A DNA stretch of 64,000 bases from the NCBI GenBank assembly GCA_032718475.1, contig JAUCBJ010009125.1:51002-115001 (forward strand), in the 5' to 3' direction. This document shows, piece by piece, positions 57,648 to 64,000 of the stretch. The translations under genes were made by a program, and so were the position numbers. Within the stretch, counting starts at the first letter, position 1, and the number at the start of each line of letters is the position of its first letter. The DNA comes from Nemertoderma westbladi (Eukaryota; Xenacoelomorpha; Nemertodermatida; Nemertodermatidae). The notes below the pieces were generated by a model. It was not told where the DNA came from, did no database searches, and saw only the letters and a program-made list of their open reading frames with translations.

Positions 57648-60313
57648 CACTGAAAAAATTGTTCGGCGGTTCTTTTTTTAACCTCTGGTATAAAATTTTC
57701 AACCGATGGTTGCTCTTTTAAAACCGCTGGTTACAAATTGGCATATGCTAAAACGGTGGTTTAAATTTTCCCAAAGTGCAGTGTTACATTGAAACGGTGG
57801 TTTAAATTTTCCCAAACTGCAGTGTTACATTGAAACGGTGGTTTTCCGGATTGTAATTGCTATCATAAAACAGAAACAGTGTTTGACTTAGGAATAAACG
57901 GCGGTTCATATTATTTGATACAAAGTAACCGGTGGTTTAAAACTTACATTAATCGATTGGTTGAAAAATACATATAACCGTTGATTTAAAACACAGTAAA
58001 CGGTGGTTGAAAACTTATAATAACCGGTGGTTTACAAAAATTCAAATCACAGTTTGTTTACAACACAGTAAACGGTAGTGGATAACTTAACCGGTGGTTT
58101 ACAAAAATTAAATCACCGTATGTTTACAAGGTAACGGTGGTTGAAGACTTAGAATAACCGGTGGTCTACAACTTACATGGAACGGTGGTTGAAAACTTAA
58201 AACAACCTGTGGTTGACAACATATAGTAAACATGCTCATGTTTCATAGTTTCTTTCTAAAATGTTGTTGATCCACATGTTAATTGAACATCCAATAACAT
58301 AATATCCAATCATGTAAACAATCTTAATACGTTTGTTAAGTACGTTTTTATGTAACATGTTTTATCAGGTAAATATTTAACGATTGTTTAACATGATTTA
58401 CATGTTTTACATTATTTATAACATAAATCAAGCATTCCCTTATATTTGTTGAATGCTACTTTATCATGTTGAACAAAAATGTGTTATAAATTACAATGTA
58501 TGTCTTAGGGATGTTTGAATAAACCGCCATAAGTTGACCGCTATTTCTGCAATTTGTTCATACTGTCATAGGCCTATCATAATTCAGTCATTTTTTGTGA
58601 AAGTGCCATTGCCATCCTGCGCTGTCCTGCAATCGCAGAATCGGTACCGGTACAATCCTGAAATTTGATTACAGTGATGCAGTGTATCACTGCCACTGGT
58701 ACAGTAGTGGTACCGGTTGCCGGTAGTACAGAACAGTTTAGTACAGTACTGCTGTAGTAGGGCTGAGTAGGGACTAGGGTAGTGTACTCTTTTTGTTTTG
58801 TAGTTGTACCGGTACTATTTCTGTATTTCTTGGATTGTAGCTATATCTGTGTGTATATTACTGTATTATGAGTACGGTACCTGAGTACGGTATATTATAT
58901 TTCTGTATTTGGTTTATTATTTTGGTTTGGTTAGGCCTATGCAGGAATGCAGCTATGCGGTTGGTTAGTTCTGTAGTTCAGTAGTTGGCCAGGCCTTAAC
59001 CCTAATTAAAACTGTCACATAGGCCATTCTTCTTCTGATGATGAATCCTCGGAATTATCTTATGGATCTAAATCGTCTAGTATCTGCAGTGGTCCATCTG
59101 ATAGTCGAGATGAGGGTGACTATGTTGGTGAGTTGGTTTGGGCGCGGCAACGTATAACAAAACCATTCTGGCCTGCCCGAACTGAAAGAGCTCCAGAGGG
59201 TTCCGCAATGCCCAAGCCAAAGCATCCAGGGGACAACTTCAAGTGGATTTACTTCTTTGGTTCTAACAATTTCTCATGGATTAAAGACACTGGGGAATAC
59301 ATTGTTCCATATTTTGAAAATCGCGAGCAGCATGGGAAAAGGAAGGCTTCGTCTACAGTCAAATTTCTAAAGGGACTTGATGACATTGATGAAGAATATA
59401 CCGCAATGTCTGTTAGGAAAAATGATTGTCCATATCAGGAAGAGTGAATGGTTCAATACATTATCATTTAGGATTTAGGAAACTGTAAATTCATTTATTC
59501 AATAATTTGATTATCATTTATATTTGATAAACATATTTGATATTATATTTGATATTCAATAAACCATTATTTGAAATCTAAAACACCGACTTGATCCTCA
59601 TTTGAAACCTGAAACACCGGTTGATCTTAAATTAACCACAGGTTAAACCATGTATTTGAAACCTGAAACAACGGTTGATCCACATTAAACGCAGGTTTAA
59701 CCATTTATTTTGAAAAAAAACACCGGTTGATCTTAAATTAACCACAGGTTAAACCATATATTTGAAACCCGAAACACCGGTTGATCTTAAATTAACCACA
59801 GGTTAAACCATATATTTGAAACCTGAAACAACGGTTGATCCATATTAAACGCAGGTTTAACCATTTATTTTGAAAAAAAACACCGGTTGATCTTAAATTA
59901 ACCACAGGTTAAACCATATATTTGAAACCCGAAACACCGGTTGATCTTAAATTAACCACAGGTTAAACCAAAGGTTAAATATATTTAAAACCTGAAACAA
60001 CGGTTGATCCACATTAAACGCAGGTTTATCCATTTATTTTGAAACCTAAACACCTGTTTACCATAAATTAACCACAGGTTAAATCATTTATTTGAAACCT
60101 GAAACACCATTGAACTTAAGCACAACCACTGGTTGTTATACGAAAAACAACCTGAGGTTTAATTTATAAAATTTAACCACAGGTTATCTTTGAATCGATA
60201 AACCTCTGGTTCCTCGAATTAACCGCAGGTCAAAAATTCACCAAATTAACCTGGGGTTATTTTCGAAAACCAGAGGTTTTTTAAAAAAGAACCACTGGTA
60301 CGATTTTTCAGTG
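57648..60313. mobile_element. 2.67-kb TA-flanked element with iterated accggtggtt arms, carrying a PWWP frame
   Basis: The ends cactgaaaaaattgttc and gtacgatttttcagtg are inverted repeats that continue imperfectly for about 50 bp (ggttctttttt, cctctggt). Both sides are bordered by TA (57646-57647, 60314-60315). The left arm (to about 58215) repeats aacggtggttt-type words; the right arm (59580-60300) repeats aaccacaggttaaacc and caccggttgat. No transposase was found. The interior has taggccta and accggtac words like host DNA and a PWWP-coding stretch. Confidence 0.82.
59031..59447 (+). CDS. PWWP-domain protein fragment inside a transposon
   Basis: A possible acceptor (cacatag at about 59023) precedes an open stretch with a serine/acidic leader (SSDDESSELSYGSKSSS), then GELVWARQRITKPFWPAR, KWIYFFGSNNFSWIKD and YIVPYFENREQHGKRK to TGA at 59447. 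This is the order of a PWWP domain (chromatin and methyl-lysine/DNA reader), with PFWPA in the PWWP position and the aromatic FFG...WI core. It is about 139 codons. No other domain is visible. It could be a captured host exon, the last exon of a gene, or an element-borne gene. Confidence 0.65.
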   Translation, partial: SSDDESSELSYGSKSSSICSGPSDSRDEGDYVGELVWARQRITKPFWPARTERAPEGSAMPKPKHPGDNFKWIYFFGSNNFSWIKDTGEYIVPYFENREQHGKRKASSTVKFLKGLDDIDEEYTAMSVRKNDCPYQEE

Positions 60314-60315
60314 TA

Positions 60316-61320
60316 GTGACTCTGTAACCTTTGCTTTCCTAACTTCTATGTCTTTTCTGCTGATCTCTATCGCACGATACTGGAAGTCGTGAAATTACAT
60401 TAAATTTATTTTATATTATTTATTTAATAATATTAATTACTGTAAATTTTATTATCGAAACATTGTCTAGTAATATTCATATCCTATTTTATTTTATCTA
60501 TATATTGTATTAAAATAAATGAACGAAATCAACGATAGTATAAAAGTCTGAGTGGGAGAGAAATTACACGATAAAATAAAAAGTATCAGGCCTACTATCG
60601 ATCTGGAGAAAACCATTCTTAATTTTTTTAATTCAATTATAAATTACTAAATTATTCAATCCATCGCACAAAAAATATATAATAATGTCGTCAATTAGGT
60701 CCATATCAAATCAATTACTGGTAAAACCGACACAACATTATTATATTAATTCGTAAGTAAATATTTGTCACCTGCAAATAAGTTTAAATCAAACAGTCAC
60801 GAGTTCGTGTTGTACCGGTATTGTAAGTAAATCCATTGGAAGTGAATTATAGTAAATTAATCATCACCTGTTAGAAATGTAACAACCTTTTTTATCCCGC
60901 GGGGGAGCCACAATGTAACACGGATGGGGGGGGGGGGGGGGGGTTATAATTTAAACACGGTGTAATATTTATTCCGGGTAGCAATAGAGCCTGTGCTGCT
61001 ATACGGCGCCCACGCTGTGCTCTTATGGCAGAAGACAACATACCCCGGTGTTGGTTCATACAACACCAGACTGCTGCACAGGTTTCACGGCATTTATTAC
61101 AACAAACAAACGAGGCATTGTCCACAATCGGTTTTCAATTTCAAATACATGTGCTGAGTTAATATGGCAACATAAATAATTAAATTTTAATTACACTACG
61201 CGTTTATCCAATCTGTATGACTAGATATAATTTTTAACTTCTGTCCATTGGTATTTTTTGGCGCGTCAATTCGAAGTTCAATACTTCGGAGGGGAAACTT
61301 ATTGAAATTTAAATATTATG
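60316..61320. other. Non-coding stretch with poly(G)
   Basis: 60316-60390 has ctttgctttcctaacttctatg, also present in the LINE at about 29500 on the minus strand, so it is a LINE scrap. An 18-G run lies at 60926-60943. Nothing else was recognised. Confidence 0.5.
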
Positions 61321-61324
61321 TAAC

Positions 61325-62425
61325 TCTGTGGTCTAAATAGTAGAACCTTATGCGCCCGGTCTATAACAGGATGTCTATAATGTAGAACTTTATGCGCCCG
61401 GTCTATAACAGGATGTCTATAATGTAGAACTTTATGCGCCCGGTCTATAACAGGATGTCTATAATGTAGAACTTTATACGCCCGGTCTATAACAGGATGT
61501 CTATAAGGTAGAACTTTATGCGCCCGGTCTATAACAGGATGTCTATAATGTAGAACTTTATGCGCCCGGTCTATAACAGGATGTCTATAATGTAGAACTT
61601 TATACGCCCGGTCTATAACAGGATGTCTATAAGGTAGAACTTTATGCGCCCGGTCTATAACAGGATGTCTATAATGTAGAACTTTATGCGCCCGGTCTAT
61701 AACAGGATGTCTATAATGTAGAACTTTATGCGCCCGGTCTATAACAGGATGTTTATAATGTATAACTTTATGCGCCCGGTCTATAACAGGATGTCTATAA
61801 TGTAGAACTTTATACGCCCGGTCTATGACAGGATGTCTATAATGTAGAACTTTATGCGCCCGGTCTATAACAGGATGTCTATAATGTAGAACTTTATGCT
61901 TTTTTACTATTATTTATTTACTACTTTTTACTATTTTACTTTGTACATGTGTATTTCGTTATGTGTAATTTTATGCTCCTGGTTTATAACAGGATTCTGG
62001 TTCATTGGATTATAACTGGTTCTATAATGTAGAACTTTATACGCCCGGTCTATGACAGGATGTCTATAATGTAGAACTTTATGCTTTTTTTACTATTATT
62101 TATTTACTACTTTTTACTATTTTTACTTTGTACATGTGTATTTCGTTATGTGTAATTTTATGCTCCTGGTTTATAACAGGATTCTGGTTCATTGGATTAT
62201 AACTGGTTCTATAATGTAGAACTTTATACGCCCGGTCTATGACAGGATGTCTATAATGTAGAACTTTATGCTTTTTTTACTATTATTTATTTACTACTTT
62301 TTACTATTTTTACTTTGTACATGTGTATTTCGTTATGTGGAATTTTATGCTCCTGGTTTATAACAGGATTCTGGTTCATTGGATTATAACTGGTTCTATA
62401 ATGTAGAACTTTATGCGCCCGGTGA
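61325..62425. repeat. 42-bp minisatellite with a higher-order repeat at its right end
   Basis: Units are tataatgtagaactttatgc plus gcccggtctataacaggatgtc, with g/a variants in tat(g/a)cgcc. From about 61896 a block of about 185 bp (tttactattatttatttact ... gttcattggattataactgg plus one 42-bp unit) is repeated three times. Confidence 0.95.
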
Positions 62426-62429
62426 ATTT

Positions 62430-63981
62430 ATTTATACGGCGAGTTATAACGCTTAGTAGTTCTAGACCTTACTGGCACACCGGTAGGTCCACTGTCCACA
62501 TGCTAACTTTTTCCTTTAATACCGTTGCAGCGAAACTTTAAGTTGAAAATAAAATGCAGCTGATTATATTTGTTAGTTGTACGAATAATTAAGGCTTTAT
62601 GTTTGTTGTCGCGAACATATTTTTATGAAAAATTATTTTCTGTATCTTTGACTTACATGTTGAAAAATTAGAATGTGTCACATGATATATATTTAATACA
62701 AAATTTCGACGGTGTTTCCGTCGAAAGTTTGTACCGATGGAATGCCATAATACATAATTTGGATGAGAAATAGACATGCAAAAACATACAATATTAGAAT
62801 CGCTTATATATCAGCTATTTCTCATTCGAAATCCTTATGTTTTTACATAGTTGGAATCCTTGCATAGCCGCCTTTTCTACTCAGGAACGTTTTTCAAACG
62901 CTCGTAGCTAAAGAATGAAAGGACAAATATCAATTCTGACTCACCCACTGTGGAAGAGGGAGTTCAAATATTATGTTTCAAATTTGAATCGATTAGTATT
63001 ATTATCGGCACGGTTTATATCAAAACTTGTGGGGAGGGGGGGGGGGGGGGGGTGGGGGGGTCGGCCATGTCTCAGAATTACAACACTATATTCCGGGGGA
63101 TAGTGTGACGCATGCACAGTAGGCCTACACCATAATTAATTATCCACAATATTCATCGTGCTAATTAATTATCGCCCGTCATCTGGCAACGTGGTTATGA
63201 CATTAATTAGTTTATTTGCGCCTCAGTTCAATAGAGGGTTATAAAGACAGCTACAATGAAAACATACATGACCACATGTTGACCACCTGGAGGTAATGCT
63301 TTATATAACAAGTATACATAAACTAGTAAAAACGCCGTAGCATTATTTCTTAACGTGCTGAATTTACAGTATATATTGTATAACCGTGTAGAATCCTATT
63401 TAAACCCTGTCGCGGCATTGTCAAATATAGTGCCACATTTACTTTTATATAAGCATTGGATTTACTTTATGTCACAGCGTATAATGAAAGAAAATGACTT
63501 AAGACTGAAACCAGGATTTATTTTTATTCTACAAAATGGTGTTTTTATTCTCGTATGGAGAAAATTCAACGAGTTTTTAATTTAAACGACGTATTAATGT
63601 GACGTACAATAATATTGGGATTCGTTTTCATTTTCATTATTCTTATATATTTTTAACATTATAAATAAATATTATGGAAGATTATTACATTAAATATCAC
63701 GAGAAACTCGAAAAATTATACACATAAAAGGATTTATCTATCGCCCATAAATGTATGAAGCCGATCAATAAACATAATAAATAAACAAATTATTAAACAC
63801 ATCCAATTCGATAAAAGATTACATTCTTTTTAGTTCGATTAAGGGTTCCATTTTATGGTTTTCTAATAATTGTATAATTAAAATAATTTGTAATTTTCTT
63901 TAGTAGAGTGCATATCGTATACTAAGAAAAATATATATAAAACTATTAATTGTATATTTGTTAGTCTCGTGAAACGTGAAG
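62430..63981. other. Non-coding stretch with poly(G), right end
   Basis: A 17-G run lies at 63036-63052. Frames such as 63355-63585 show no family resemblance. Confidence 0.4.
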
Positions 63982-64000
63982 ATGGCGTCCACCATAAATA
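63982..64000 (+). CDS. Possible start of a gene running off the window
   Basis: The edge sequence gtgaagatggcgtccacc has an ATG in a strong initiation context followed by open codons MASTIN. Only 19 bases are visible, so this is a hint only. Confidence 0.2.

Overview
The window is animal nuclear DNA. Protein-coding genes are split by GT-AG introns, and they encode metazoan families (RUFY, CEP78, PCMTD, GMPS, ZDHHC4). AT-rich non-coding DNA full of transposable elements, minisatellites and poly(G) tracts separates them. The palindromic words TAGGCCTA and GGTACCGGTACC recur throughout. I cannot name the species. A marine invertebrate fits; a deuterostome is a guess.

Layout. 989-7954 (+): 3' part of a RUFY-family gene (RUN domain plus coiled coil), with an approximately 84-copy 29-bp minisatellite in one intron. 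10227-11434 (-): first four exons of a CEP78-like gene, with no later exons visible before the convergent RUFY gene. 14340-16123 and 16844-19742: two TA-flanked elements whose arms repeat short inverted words; the second contains LINE debris. 20038-20609: composite insertion with a tRNA-like SINE and poly(A). 21171-21475: pure tetranucleotide tract. 21880-24340: roughly 147-bp tandem units carrying a CTCF-like word, split by a hAT element (22386-23801) with perfect 8-bp target duplications. 25285-26865: dispersed repeats. 27572-35686 (-): complete seven-exon PCMTD gene of 717 codons, about twice the usual length, with a LINE fragment and two minisatellites in its introns. 38355-40096: inverted pair of an SDR pseudogene and an intact SDR gene. 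40250-45525: array and chimeric LINE remains. 46932-49307 (-): GMP synthase gene with two apparent lesions. 49746-53574: 3.8-kb foldback element. 55356-56411 (+): intact ZDHHC4-like palmitoyltransferase in one exon. 57648-60313: TA-flanked element carrying a PWWP-domain reading frame. 61325-62425: 42-bp array. A possible gene start lies at the right edge.

The most unusual signal is a shared intron architecture. In PCMTD intron 3, PCMTD intron 5 and GMPS intron 1, a tandem array begins exactly at the exon-intron junction and every unit repeats the real 5' splice site. In two of the three the repeated unit includes the last coding bases of the exon. The exons were joined by hand from family resemblance and splice phase; PCMTD sums to an intact frame (2154 bp = 718 codons including stop). 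No alignment or database search was run.

The genes belong to separate processes (endosomal trafficking, centrosome/cilium, Cul5 ubiquitin ligase adaptor, purine synthesis, protein palmitoylation). Nothing suggests they act together.
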